Below, piece after piece: positions 21,952-33,997 of a DNA stretch of 64,000 nucleotides. Source of the DNA: Boesenbergia rotunda (lineage: Eukaryota; Streptophyta; Magnoliopsida; Zingiberales; Zingiberaceae); assembly GCA_024364735.1 (NCBI GenBank), contig JAGFNQ010005233.1, positions 1 through 64,000 on the forward strand, read 5' to 3'. Under the pieces are notes generated by a model. That model had not been told where the DNA came from and made no database searches. It saw only the letters and a list, made by a program, of their open reading frames with translations. A program made the position numbers and the translations under genes. The number at the start of each line of letters is the position of its first letter. The first letter of the stretch is position 1.

Positions 21952-24900
21952 ATGGGTGACTCCAACAGGGTGACTGTTACTCTCTCACAAGAAGACTTGG
22001 ATCTGCTGATAGAAGCCAAAGCCAAAAAGTTGGCAGCAGCGCAACAGACAGCCGCTCAACCCACTCGAGCGGGACCGGCCGAGCCCACAACTCAGGGGGC
22101 AACGAAGGAGGAGGTCGCCAAGGAGACAGTCCTCATTTCCACCGAGCTTTGTTTGGCCCAGCGGAAGGGGCAGGACAGTCTGACCCGCATGAAGCCTCTT
22201 CCAATCAAGCCAGAACTAACAAAGGGAAGGCTCCCCTTGTGCCGACCTGAGAGAGCGCACTGGGCTCCCCTTCTCGAGCCAAATCATACAAGAACCAGTG
22301 CCCCAGCATTTCTGGCTCCTGTCCATCCCTGAATACGGAGGAGCCACGGACCCGGAAGAACATCTAATGAAATTTGAAAATGCCTCGTTGCTGCATCAGT
22401 ATGCGGATGGTATCAAATGCCGAGCTTTCCTGACCACTCTGGCGGGGCGGCCCAACGATGGTTTGACAGGCTCCCTGAGGGATCGGTGAGGGACTTCTCT
22501 GACTTCAAGAGGTTGTTCCTTCAATATTTTGCGAGCAGCAAAAGACACCACAAGACTAGCTTGAACCTTTTCACCCTGAAGCAGGGCTCCAAGGAGCCCT
22601 TGAAGGTATACATCAAAAGATTCAACCAGGTCGCGTTGGATGTACCCACCGCTACATCCGAGGTGCTAGTCAGTGCCTTTGCGCAAGGTTTACAAGAAGG
22701 CGAGTTCTTTAGGTCCTTGATCCGAAAACCCCCGAAGGACTTTGAGAGCCTTCTGGGCAAAGCCAGTAAATATGTGGATGTGGAAGAAGCACAAGCCGCC
22801 AGGCGGCCGGAGGTCAGACCTGCGCCCGAGACTCCTCAGCATCACCAGAGAAGTGTGCCTCCTGGGGGACCCCTTAGAAGCCCCAGAGCTGTAGGGCACC
22901 GGCAAGGAGTTGAACGGGGAATAGTTCAGCAGGTAGCCCAGGGTTGCCTCCCTTCCAGATGGCAACCCTACTGTTCTTTTCATAACAGTCATACCCACGA
23001 CCTTCAGGATTGCTGGCAAGCTGGCCGAGGTCGGGGTCGTACCGGTCGAGGAAGTCCAAGAGGAGCCCACCATGGAGGTGGCCGCGGTCGGGGAAGAACA
23101 TCGCCAAGCCAACCCGAATCTCCTGCCCGACCGACCGCCCCTGCCGCTAGACAGTTGTTCCCAACCCCTGGCTCTACCGCGCACGAGAATGCCAGCGAAG
23201 AGCAAGCTAACCAGCAGAATGCTGTGCACGGATCTATTAATGTGATTTCGGGCGGACCCACCTATGGAGATTCCAATAGAGCTCGGAAGTCGCAGGTCAG
23301 GCGCCTTGATATCTATCAAGTGGGCTGCAGTTCCGCCCAAGCTCAGGGGCCGCAGATCAGTTTCGGCCCCTCGGACCTACAAGGAGTGGAAGTGCCTCAT
23401 GAAGACGCTTTGGTCATCACAGCCATCATAGCTAATTACCAGGTCCACAGGACCATTGTGGATACAGGGAGCTCAGTCAATATCTTATACTTGAAGGCCT
23501 TTGAGCAGTTGCAGATTGAAACTACTGAACTGCAACCTGTAGCTACACCCCTGTTCGGATTCACCGGAAATGAAGTTCAACCGCTCGGCCAAATCAAATT
23601 GGTCGTTTCACTCGGAGAGGAGCCCCTGCGAAGAACCAGGTGGTCCACTTTCCTTGTGGTGGACGCACCCTCAGCCTACAACGCTATACTGGGCCGACCG
23701 ACATTGAATGAGTTCCGAGCCGTGACATCTACCTTCTATCTGAAGGTCAAATTTCCGGTGGGGGATCAGGTCGGCGAAGTCAGAGGGGATCAGAAGGTGG
23801 CACGCCGGTGCTATGTGGATGACGTCCGAGTGGAAGTGAGGAAGACCTTCCGAGCTCCGTCGGCCAGCTGTAACATGGTGCAGTCCTCTCAGCCCTCCCC
23901 CTGGGCTGAGCTGATAGAAGAAAAGGAAGAGGTCCAGCTCTTGCCTGACCGAGAAGAGACTAAGGTGAGGATAGCTCCTGGACTACAGCCAGACCTCCGA
24001 CAACAGCTGATAGAATGTCTGATCCAGAACCAAGATGTGTTTGCCTGGTCCCAGCAAGATCTGAAAGGGGTCAGGCCCGAGGTCATGGAGCACAAACTAC
24101 ATGTGTACCCTGATGCCCGACCTGTGAAGCAGAGAAAAAGAGACTTCAGTCCTGAGCAGAATAAGATTATCCAGGCTGAGGTGGAAAGGTTGTTGAAAGC
24201 AGGACACGTCCGAGAAGTGCAATTCCCCGCCTGGCTGGCCAATGTGGTGCTGGTCTCCAAGCCGGGCGATAAATGGAGGGTGTGCATAGACTTCAGGGAT
24301 CTCAACAAAGCTTGTCCTAAGGATTGCTACCCCCTCCCCCGGATAGACCAGATGGTAGACTCTACCGCGGGGAGCGAGCTCATCTGCATGCTGGATGCCT
24401 ACCAGGGGTACCATCAAGTGCCCTTATCCCGAGATGATCAAGAGAAGGTCAGTTTCGTCACCGCCGAAGGCACCTATTGCTACACAGTTATGCCTTTTGG
24501 GCTCAAGAATGCAGGGGCCACGTACCAAAGACTGATGAACAAGGTTTTTAAGGAGCAGCTCGGGAGAAATGTAGAAGTGTATGTAGACGATATTCTCATC
24601 AAGTCCCTCCGAGCTGCCGACCTGATAGCAGATGTGAAAGAAACTTGTAACACTCTCAGGAGGTATGCCTTAAGCTCAATCCTGCCAAATGCCTATTCGG
24701 AGCTAAGAGTGGTAAATTCCTCGGTTACATCCTGACCGAACGGGGAATAGAAGCTAATCCCGGCAAGGTGAAAGCTCTACTCGACATGCCTCCGCCCAGG
24801 AACCAAAGGAAGTCCAGCGCTTGACGGGGAGGATCACTGCCTTATCCCGATTCATCTCCCGGTCGGCTGATAGAAGTCTGCCGTTCTTCAGGATCTTGCG

Positions 24901-27098
24901 CAAGGCCTCCAAGTTCCAATGGGATGCTGAATGTGATCAAGCTTTTGAAGAACTGAAGACTTACTTGGTCAGCCTGCCGATATTGGCTAAACCTGAGGAG
25001 GGAGAGCCCTTGTACGTCTATTTGTCAGCTACTGAGGGAGCTGTGAGTGCTGTACTTGTGACTCAGAAGGAGACTGAGCAACAGCCGGTCTACTTCTTTG
25101 GACATTTACTCAAGGAAGCCGAGTGTAGGTATACCACACTCGAGAAATTGGCTTATGTACTTGTATTAATGGCTCGGCGACTGCGACCGTACTTTTTGGC
25201 TCATCCCATCCGAGTGCTGACCAATAGCACACTCGGAAGGTGTTGATTAACCCTGAAATCTCAGGTCGGATGGTTAAATGGACAACCGAACTGAGTGAAT
25301 ATGATGTACAGTACCAGCCCCGGACGGCGATCAAAGCTCAGGCCTTGGCTGATTTCCTGAGTGAGCTCCATACAGAGGAAGAGGAAGAGGTATGGAAGAT
25401 ATATGTGGATGGGTCAGCCACTCGGGCAGGGAGTGGCGTGGGAGTCTTATTAGTCTCTCCTAAGGGAGACTCACTTCACTTGGCTGTACGCCTAGAATAC
25501 CCAGCTACTAACAATCAAGCGGAATACGAAGCCCTCCTGGCAGGGCTGCAAGCAGCCAAGCATGTAGGCGCCGCTCGGGTTATCTTGCACTCTGACTCTC
25601 AGTTAGTGACTCGGCAGGTGGCAGGGCAGTTCGAAGTGAATGACGAGAAGCTGCAGGCTTATGTGGAAGCATACAAACAGTTGCAGGCAGAGTTTCAAGA
25701 AGTTCAGATTCTACAGATCCCTCGGGGAGACAATGCCAAAGCTGATGAGCTGGCTAGGCTAGCCAGTTCGGTCCGCCCCTGGGTCTTCCCCAGACCTTCG
25801 CCTCAAATCATGCTGGTGGCCCAGGTCGAGAGGGAAGCTGAGATAGAAGTACAGGGGGATTGGAGAGCTCCATTCATAGCCTATTTGCGGGGAGGAGCTC
25901 TCCCGGATAGTCCCGAGCAAGCACGAATATTGAAGATAAGGGCAGCCAGGTTCACTCTGATAGGAGATGCCTTATACAAGCGGGCCTTTGCCCGACCGTT
26001 ACTCAGATGTTTGGGGAAAGAAGAGGCAGACTATGTGCTCAGAGAAGTGCACTTGGGGTGTTGCGGAAATCACTCAGGAGGTCGGTCCATGGCTCGGAAG
26101 GTCCTGTTGGCCGGTTACTTTTGGCCTACACTCCAGAAGGACGCCGAGAAGTTGGCCCTCTCTTGCCTGTCTTGTCAGAAGTATCAGAATCTATCACACC
26201 GGCCGGTCGAGATGCTGAGAACGTCCACCGTGTCCTGTCCCTTTGATCAGTGGGGCATGGATATAGTGGGACCATTCCCCCGAGCAGTAGCTCAGAAGAA
26301 ATTCTTGTTAGTGGCAGTGGACTACTTCTCCAAGTGGATCGAAGCGGAAGCCCTAACCCGGATTACCGAGCAAGCAGTAAAGAAGTTCCTGTGGTAGAAT
26401 ATTATCTGTCGATATGGCATACCTCACAAGCTGGTGTCAGACAACGGTCGCAGTTTCAGGGCCGGGTAATAAGGGAATGGTGTAAAAGCTTTGGGATCAA
26501 GCAGGCCTTCACTTCAGTGGCTTATCCTCAAAGTAATGGTCAGGCTGAAGTGGCTAATAGAGAGATTCTGAAGGGGCTCAGAGCCAAGTTAGATCAAGTT
26601 GGCGGATCTTGGGTGGACGAGCTGCCCGGCGTTCTGTGGGCTCTCCGGACCACTCCCAAAGAAGGGTCAGGGTGCACTCCTTTCCAGCTGGTATACGGCA
26701 GTGAAGCTGTGATCCCCATGGAGGTCGGCTGCGAGTCTGACAGAAGACATCTGTACGGGGAGGACAATGCGGAGAAAAGGCGAGTGGAGCTGGATCTGAT
26801 TGAGGAGGTTCGGGCTAAGGCCGCGGTTCGCATGGCCGCTTACCAACAAAGGATGCGCCGCCGATATAATCAAGGAGTCATACCCCGAAGCTTTCAAGTG
26901 GGTGACAGGGTCTGGAAAAGAGTCAAGCCGGTAGGGGAAGTGGGCAAGCTGGAGCCTCAATGGAGTGGCCCCTTCCTAGTGGTCAAGGCGCTGGAATCAG
27001 GAGCTTACTATCTGCAAGATGCTCAAGGAAAGCAGCTCGGAAGACCCTGGAGTGCAGTGCACCTAAGATTGTACCGTGAGGGGAGCGGAGAGAAATGA
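21952..27098 (+). pseudogene. Gag-pol pseudogene of Tat element G1
   Basis: This encodes the capsid protein and replication enzymes of the element, in order: gag from MGDSNRVTV (21952), with retrotransposon-gag helices (FKRLFLQYFASSKRHHKTSL) and a zinc-knuckle variant CSFHNSHTHDLQDC near 22972; protease with DTGSS at 23461; reverse transcriptase with YVDD at 24580-24591; RNase H to about 25240; a second archaeal-type RNase H with YVDGSATRAGSGVG near 25400 and SDSQLVTRQVAG near 25600; integrase with the HHCC finger (26047-26170) and catalytic core to about 26580; and a C-terminal domain ending HLRLYREG. Gag is frameshifted near 22100 and 22455. Pol has deletions near 24665, 24800, 25230 and 26447 and a TAG at 26395 where G2 has CAG. 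It cannot make a working polyprotein. Confidence 0.88.
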
Positions 27099-27161
27099 TT
27101 CTTGTAACTGTACTCAGATAATATGATAACAAGGGCTCCGACCCTCCAAAAGGTAGTCCTC

Positions 27162-27885
27162 GCAAGTTATAAGTGGGCATGCTCCCACGCACCCACCGGA
27201 CTCGGCGCCGATCGGGCGTGGCGTTCCACGTTCGGTCGGGCCCGGTCGGGCGTGGCGGTCCACGCTCGGCCAGGGTAAGTCGGACGGTGTCCAGACTCTT
27301 GCTCAGGCAAGTTATAAGTGGGCATGCTCCCACGCACCCACCGGACTCGGCGCCGATCGGGCGTGGCGTTCCACGTTCGGTCGGGCCCGGTCAGGCGTGG
27401 CGGTCCACGCTCGGCCAGGGTAAGTCGGACGGTGTCCAGACTCTTGCTCAGGCAAGTTATAAGTGGGCATGCTCCCACGCACCCACCGGACTCGGCGCCG
27501 ATCGGGCGTGGCGTTCCACGTTCGGTCGGGCCCGGTCGGGCGTGGCGGTCCACGCTCGGCCAGGGTAAGTCGGACGGTGTCCAGACTCTTGCTCAGGCAA
27601 GTTATAAGTGGCATGCTCCCACGCACCCACCGGACTCGGCGCCGATCGGGCGTGGCGTTCCACGTTCGGTCGGGCCCGGTCGGGCGTGGCGGTCCACGCT
27701 CGGCCAGGGTAAGTCGGGCGGTGTCCAGACTCTTGCTCAGGCAAGTTATAAGTGGGCATGCTCCCACGCACCCACTGGACTCGGCGCCGATCGGGCGTGG
27801 CATTCCACGTTCGGTCGGGCCCGGTCGGGAGTGGCGGTCCATGCTCGGTCAGGGTAAGTCGGACGATGTCCAGACTCTTGCTCAA
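27162..27885 (+). repeat. Five 145-bp tandem repeats downstream of G1 pol
   Basis: Units start at 27162, 27307, 27452, 27597 and 27741, almost identical, the fourth one base shorter. Each unit holds two related half-motifs that can fold as hairpins (CGTGGCGTTCCACG and CGTGGCGGTCCACG). The long open frames on both strands here are products of the repeat period and lack a stop by composition; they are not genes. Tandem arrays in the 3' untranslated region are known for Tat/Ogre elements and can seed satellites. Confidence 0.95.
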
Positions 27886-28549
27886 GGGAAATATGAAATG
27901 ACATCTTACTGCAATATCTATTGCCGGGGCGTGGCTTCCCATGTTCTGAGATACAAAAAAAATAGTAGGTCAACCTGGTAAGGCTGAACTAGTCAAACAA
28001 GAGTACATGACCTAACTCGACTCCACCGTGGACGTTGACCCGTTGAAAACAAGCTAGAACGCTAAGTCAGGGTATCAACCAGACCGAGCGTCATCGTCGA
28101 GTCAGGGTATCAACCCGACCGAGCAACGGGCCTGAATTTGGGTAACGGCCCGATCGAACGGCTAATGGCGTAAATATCCCGAGCATCTGACACTTATAAA
28201 AATTTTCTGCTCAGCCGAGAGAATCGAACTAAAGGGGGCGGTATGAGCGGCCCAAACAATCAACACTCAGTAAAGATTCGCGGTGTGAATTAAACGTCGA
28301 TCCGCACAGAGTAGGTCGGGCATGCCGAGCGAACAACACTTAGCAAGAATTTCAAGCACCGCAAATAAATAAGTACCCTGATAGGGTAAAGGGGGGCAGA
28401 GGCTTAACTAGTCAACGTAACTAAAGAAAGGCCCGTGGCCGTCACAAAATTAGGGCCCAAGGGCCGAGTCAAACAAAACTAGATTATCATAAAAATTCTA
28501 AGGCCTGGATGCCGAGTCATTGCAAGACATTGGAAGATGGGAGCATAAT
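27886..28549. other. G1 spacer between tandem repeats and antisense gene
   Basis: There is no coding potential. It aligns with G2 50705-51336 through shared words (GCGTGGCTTCCCA, AACGCTAAGTCAGGGTATCAA, AAAATTTTCTGCT). The antisense transcript would end here. Confidence 0.6.
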
Positions 28550-31500
28550 CTATGTGAACGAGGGGAAAGCATCATCCGGAATTGACGCCTTGATCCGCCT
28601 CAGCTTCACTGCATTGGGTGGAAGGTCCGCGGGAAGGTGGCCGGCTTCGGTCAGCTATTGGATGGCGCCCTTCACGCCGTATAGGATCATGCCGCCGGTC
28701 CGCTCTGTCACTTGGTCCAGGAAGGGGTCAGACCGGATGTAGGCCTGACGAGCTGCTTCGATCCGAGCGGACTCGCCCGACTTATAGTCCTCTAACTCCT
28801 TCCTGAGCCGAGCAATCTCAGTGTCCTTCCCTTGAATGGCGGTCTCTCGGGCAGCCAGCTGTTTCTCCTTGCTAACTAGCTGAGCTTCAAGACCTTGGAA
28901 GGCCTCTTGCTGGGCGGCTAGCTCCGTTTCCTTGTTTTTCAGAGCAAGTTGGGTATGATGGTGAGCGGCATCCGATTCCTTCAGTTGCCGTTGGAGACCC
29001 TTAGCCTCGACAGTCTTCTTATCCAAGTCGGAACGGGTTCGGGTGTTGCGAGTTTGGAGAATCTTATTTTCGCCCTCTAAATGGGCCACCCGGTTTGCCA
29101 ATCGCTCTGCCTCCACGGCGGCTTGGGCCATCGTTCTTTGCTCTTCCTCTGATCGGGCCTCCAATTTCGATAGCTGCAGCCTCAGTGCCGCTATTTCCAA
29201 GCGTAGTTGGTCCAGACCCTCCTCGCCTGGGGGAAGGGTGTAGTCTGCCAGTTTGGCTTCCAGCTCCTTCACCCTCCGATCAGGCCGCTCGGCGCTCCCT
29301 GATATTGATAACTAACGCCTGGCTGACAGCTTGACTCGCCGCCCAATGCTACAATATAACATGAATGATATAAGAGCCAGCATGAGTCATCAGGCGGGGG
29401 AGGAATGTACCTGAGTCGCTTCCAAGAAGAAGTTGTCGGCTAAACTGACAGGGTTCATGGCAAAGGCCATAGCCTGACCTTGATCCCAGCCCGAGACCAG
29501 ATGACCGTGCAGGTTAAGCGGCTGAGGCTGGACTACTTGGGTCAAGGTAGTTGCTGAAGGGACCTGGATATCCACCACAGACCTCGGGGGTGAATGCATA
29601 GACAAGAGGGTCTCCACGGCGTCGAAGTTGGCGGTGCTCGCTTGAGGGGACCTGAGAGACGACGGGGTACCCGAGGTCGATGCTCCAGACAGGAGTATTG
29701 CTGAGGTGGAAGCCCGAGCTCCCAAGTGGGGTGTGGCCGAAGCCGAGCCACGAATGCCAGACCGAGGGGGAGCTAGGCCGGGAGTCGGTGCCCGAGCGCT
29801 GGGTAAAGCTCGGGCAGGGCGAGAAGGCTCTTGGCCTAACCTCCCGGAGTCGGTGCTGGAGGTGAAGGCGTACCCGAGGAGAGGACCAGCCGGCGGCGCT
29901 TCCTGACCAAGCTAGCGGGAGCTGCCTGTTCTGTTTCTTCTTCTTCTTCTTCCTCTACCTGAGCGGACGTCCCCTCGCCCGCTACTCGGGATGCCGCCCC
30001 CGAGCCCTGATAGACCCAAATGGACTGTCACGAAAGTGGGTCTCAAATTTAAATGTGAATGAATAACTGGAAACCCTTTTTTGCAATCAAGATATGAAAA
30101 GCGTAGTAAAGGGGCCTCAGGTCGTATTTTTCTCGGGGCTAGTTGTCGTGTTTGATTCGAACTTGTATTTATGTGTCGTTTGTGTTTTTGGGTTTCAAAT
30201 AAGTAATTGGGATTTGGGTTGTAATGCAGAGATGAAATCGCAATGAAAAAGTAAATAACCTTAAACTAAGGCACTAAACAAGAAGTTGGCACTAAATAAA
30301 AAACTCAACTAATGATAAACCAAATCAGACAAAGTACTTACCCGAATTGGAAAACAAATCTAAATTCACTTGCAAACAAACACTAAGCTGAGATATAGAG
30401 GTAGTGATGGCAATTTTCGGAAACAAACAAATTAAGACAAATCAATGCATATGAAATTCAAAAATCAAACAAGCAACCAACTCAACTCAAAGTAGCTACA
30501 AGTTTTTGAAGCTAGCTGATGCAAGGAAAATTCAGAGATACTAGATACGATACCACTTAACTTCAACACTATCATGTACCGAGAACTAAAGGAAAGGCTG
30601 ATGCAAACTAGTACCAAAAACAGCTTGGCACGCAAGCTCTAATCCTTGTGCCAAAACTGAGTATTTCTGCCCAAAAACTGATGCTAACAATTTCAGCAGT
30701 GAAAACTATCCATCTAACTTGGAAAGAGCAGCTATAAATGCAGGGAAATGCAGGAATAATTGAAAGATCCAGACTCCAATTGACCGGGCAAAACAGAACA
30801 TTGACAGAATTCAGATTTGCTAACTGCGGAAATGAAATTCTGCAGTTCAGATATGAAAACGATACACACCAACTGATGCAGAAATTTTGAAATGCTAGTG
30901 CTAATCAAAGTTAACTAACTACAAGATAAACTCAGGAGATATACTACACTAGCTTGATATAGAATTCAATAACTGGAAGAGGAACATAAACGCAGGAATT
31001 CAGAAATGAAAAAAATTTCAGAAACTGACTTGCAACTGAGATTTACTGCATGATCTATTGGCAAACGAAATGTAGAAAAGCTAAAGCTTGCTTAACTCAA
31101 CTATAGGAGAGGAACTACAGCTAACACATACAGAAATTAAATCTGGCACGCTGGGATGATACGCAGCAATCGAAATGGCACGCAACAGGGAAGTAATTTC
31201 AGAAACGAATTGAAACAAAATAAACTAACCTAAATTCAATTTGTCATTACACAAACAATCTAGCTTATAAGAACACTGAATTAAACTCTAATTACGGCCG
31301 AATCCTTTCAGAAACGAAATACTACAAACATTGCTTCAGAAATTCAGGAACGAAATGACAGTATTGAAATCTATTGCTAATAACCGAAATTAACTAAGCC
31401 TCAATCCGATTCCTTGCTGTCGCTCAAGGATGATTTCGAATCGAGGTGGTCACGCATTCAAAACTAAGAAATTGCTGAAGAAACGAGGAAGAAACGAAGA

Positions 31501-32283
31501 AGAAATCAGCTGCGGCGAGGACTTGGCGAAGACGCGACGAAGGCTGAAGCAGGGAAAAATTTCCTTAAGTAATTAACATTGGACGGCTCAGATTGAATTT
31601 AGGAAATCCAACGGCTGATCTTGCTCTGATTTGAGCCAAACTTTGATGATAATGATTTGGGGTCAGGATCTGCCTCGTGGTAGCTCGGATCCTCCAGATG
31701 TGCAACGGATGGTCCAGATCAACCAATTCTTTGAATGGACGATCTAGAGCCCTCCAAGCTTGATCCAACGGTTGATTTAGCTCTGATTGGGATGAAATCT
31801 TCAGATCTTGATCAGGGTGCTTGATCAACCCTAGCCCTAGCTCGGATTGCTTCAGATGGTCCCGGATGGCTCAGATCTAGCCGCTTTTGAATCGGACGGC
31901 CCGGATTAATCCAAAACATGATAATTCGATCCGGTTCCACTTCCGACTCAAGTTTGACCCAGTATGCCCTAGGTCCAGGATCCTTTCGTGCCTACAAAAA
32001 ATATATTAGAAAATTAGTGGCCAAATAATCCAAAAATGTGAAATTTTGCAATTAAGTCCAAAATAAAAGGAAAACCTAAAACCTAGGGTAAAATCATAAT
32101 TAAACAAGTAAAACATGGGTCAAACATGGATTTTAGTAATTAAAATAATCAATAAAAATGGTACTTATCAAGCCCCCAGCCGAAAGACCCTCCTCTGGGT
32201 TGTCTTCCGCAGTTTCAAGTTGCTCGGGAGCTGGCGCAATGCTTACTGCCGGTACCGCCCGATCAGCCGCCAGCTGGGCGGCC
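28550..32283 (-). pseudogene. Antisense extra gene of G1, exons 2-3, truncated and interrupted
   Basis: This is the G1 copy of the antisense gene described at 51337-53749. Exon 3 (29348-28550) encodes a long coiled coil (EIAALRLQLSKLEARSEEEQ, SDLDKKTVEAKGLQRQLKES) and a conserved end (TERTGGMILYGVKGAI). A 62-base intron (29410-29349) has GT and AG ends. Exon 2 runs from 29411 to 30002 and resumes after the inserted LTR at 32176-32283. Exon 1 with the PF04195-type domain is missing because the sequence is cut at the N. Defects are a TAG at 28657-28655 where G2 has CAG, and a one-base shift near 29285. The true end is the TAG at 28552-28550. Confidence 0.78.
30008..32170 (-). mobile_element. 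Solo LTR, 2163 bp, inserted in the antisense gene of G1
   Basis: On the plus strand it starts TGATAGACCC and ends ACTTATCA, with TGATA/TATCA inverted ends. AGCCC flanks both sides (30003-30007 and 32171-32175), a perfect 5-base target duplication. The G2 sequence runs through the insertion point without it. A partial copy in opposite orientation lies at 35754-37454. The transcribed-looking leader (CCTTCGTCGCGTCTTCGCC) reads on the minus strand, hence the tentative orientation. There are no internal genes. The family is unassigned. Confidence 0.88.
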
Positions 32284-32284
32284 N
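32284..32284. other. Single ambiguous base (N) at an element junction
   Basis: The only N in the window. To its left is Tat G1 antisense-gene sequence (GCTGGGCGGCC), to its right copia pol (GTTGTGGAACAACAACC), with no LTR end or target duplication. It marks a probable assembly join or masked error. Confidence 0.9.
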
Positions 32285-33983
32285 GTTGTGGAACAACAAC
32301 CTGTTCAGGTAGACCTACCTCTTCGCAGGTCTGATAGGGTACGCCGTCAGCTTGAGAGATATTCATTTCTCTTGCCTGACCATGTGACTTATGATCATTG
32401 AGAATGAGCCAACCACCTATCAGGAAGCTGTGATGAGCCCAGATTCTGAGTCATGGCTGGAAGCCATGAGATCCGAAATGGAATCCATGTACACTAACCA
32501 AGTTTGGACCTTGGTTGATCCACCTGAAGGGGTCAAACCCATTGGGTGTAAGTGGGTTTTTAAGAGAAAGCCTAACATGGATGGACTTACTCATACCTAT
32601 AAGGGTAGACTGTAGCTAAAGGTTTCAAGAAATTCATGGTATTGACTATGATGAAACTTTTTCTCCAGTAGCGATGTTTAAGTCCATTCGGATCATGCTT
32701 GCTATTGTAGCCTACCACGATTATGAGATCTGGCAGATGGATGTCAAGACAGCGTTTCTGAATGGAAACCTCCTCGAGGATGTGTACATGACACAACCTG
32801 AGGGTTTTGTAGATCCACAGCATACTTGCAGAGTATGCAAGCTGCATAGGGCCATTTATGGTCTAAGCAAGCTTCTCGGAGCTGGAATCTTCGATTCGAT
32901 GATGCGATCAAACAGTTTGGTTTCATCAAGAACGAGATGAACCTTGTGTCTACAAGATGGTTAGTGGGAGCACAGTAGTCTTCCTAGTCTTATATGTGGG
33001 ATGACATACTACTCATTGGGAACAACATCCCTTCGCTACAGTCTGTGAAGACTTGGTTGGGGACTTGTTTCGCAATGAAGGACTTAGATGAAGCAGCCTG
33101 CATTCTAGGCATTAAGATCTATAGAGATAGATCTAAGAGATTGCTTGGCCTAAGTCAGAGTACATACATCGATACGGTATTACACCGTTTTGCCATGCAG
33201 AATTCCAAGAGAGGAATTCTGCCAATGTCACATGGTGTGAGTCTTTCGAAGACTCAGAGTCCCTCTTCTAGATAGGAGAGAGACCGCATGGATAAGATCC
33301 CTTATGCTTCTGCCATAGGATCTATCATGTACACCATGTTATGTACTCGTCCTGATGTCTCATATGCTTTGAGCATGACGAGCAGGTACCAGTCAGATCC
33401 AGGTGAACGTCACTGGATAGCGGTCAAGAATATCCTTAAGTACTTGAGAAGGACTAAGAAATATTTTTTGATATTTGGAGGCGATGAGCATCTAGTTGTA
33501 AAGGGTTACACTGATGCCAGCTTCCAAACCGACCAGGATGATTACAGATCGCAGTCAGGGTTCGTGTTTTGCTTGAATGGCGGAGCTGTGAGCTGGAAGA
33601 GTTCGAAGCAGGACACAGTTGCAGATTCTACAACAGAAGCTGAGTATATTGCTGCATCAGAGGCAGCAAAGGAGGCAGTTTGGATCCGCAAGTTCATCAC
33701 TGAGCTTGGGGTGGTTCCTAGCATATCTGATCCCGTAGAGCTCTATTGTGACAACAATGGAGCTATTGTGCAGGCTAAGGAACCTCGCTCACACCAGCGG
33801 ACCAAACACATACTACGGCGATTCCATCTCATTCGAGAGATCATCGATCGAGGAGATGTGAAGATTTGCAGAGTACCCACAGAGGCTAACGTCGCAGATC
33901 CCTTGACCAAGGCTTTGGCACAGATGAAGCATGATGATCACACTAGGTCATTGGGTATTAGATACTACAGCGATTGGCACTAG
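32285..33983 (+). pseudogene. Ty1/copia reverse transcriptase-RNase H fragment
   Basis: This is the 3' half of a copia pol, likely Tork/Angela-like by its wording. It starts in the linker before reverse transcriptase (PLRRSDRVRRQ near 32316), then TYQEAVMSPDSESWLEAMRS (32403), VDPPEGVKPIGCKWVFKRK, MDVKTAFLNGNL, and PEGFVDPQHTCRVCKLHRAI. The YVDD catalytic motif at 32993 is broken by an extra G (TATGTGGGATGAC). RNase H (33288-33983) is intact as a frame: GYTDASFQTD, DSTTEAEYIAASEAAKEAVW, CDNNGAIVQAKEPRSHQRTK, ending about 14 bases before the LTR. Frameshifts occur near 32615, 32870, 32990 and 33280. Gag, protease and integrase are absent because the left side is cut at the N. Confidence 0.88.
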
Positions 33984-33997
33984 TGCTAGTGGGAGAT

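Larger units (their letters stand above)
21233..32283 (+). mobile_element. Ty3/gypsy Tat-lineage retrotransposon G1, 3' end missing
   Basis: The element starts with an LTR (21233-21907), then the primer site, gag-pol (21952-27098), five 145-base repeats (27162-27885), and an antisense gene (28550-32283, minus). It ends at an N at 32284 inside that antisense gene, with no 3' LTR. A 2163-base solo LTR (30008-32170) is inserted in it. The archaeal-type RNase H between the normal RNase H and integrase, the primer site TGGCGCCGTCTGTGGGAA and the antisense extra gene place it in the Tat lineage, probably Retand-like. Confidence 0.88.

Noticed and set aside
23004..23340. Minus-strand open frames opposite Tat gag and protease
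   Set aside because: They are shadows of the plus-strand gag-pol frame and are not conserved as proteins in the other copy.
27167..27981. Several 130-180-codon open frames on both strands
   Set aside because: The 145-base repeat shifts frame each unit and happens to lack stops; identical peptides recur in different frames. They are not genes.
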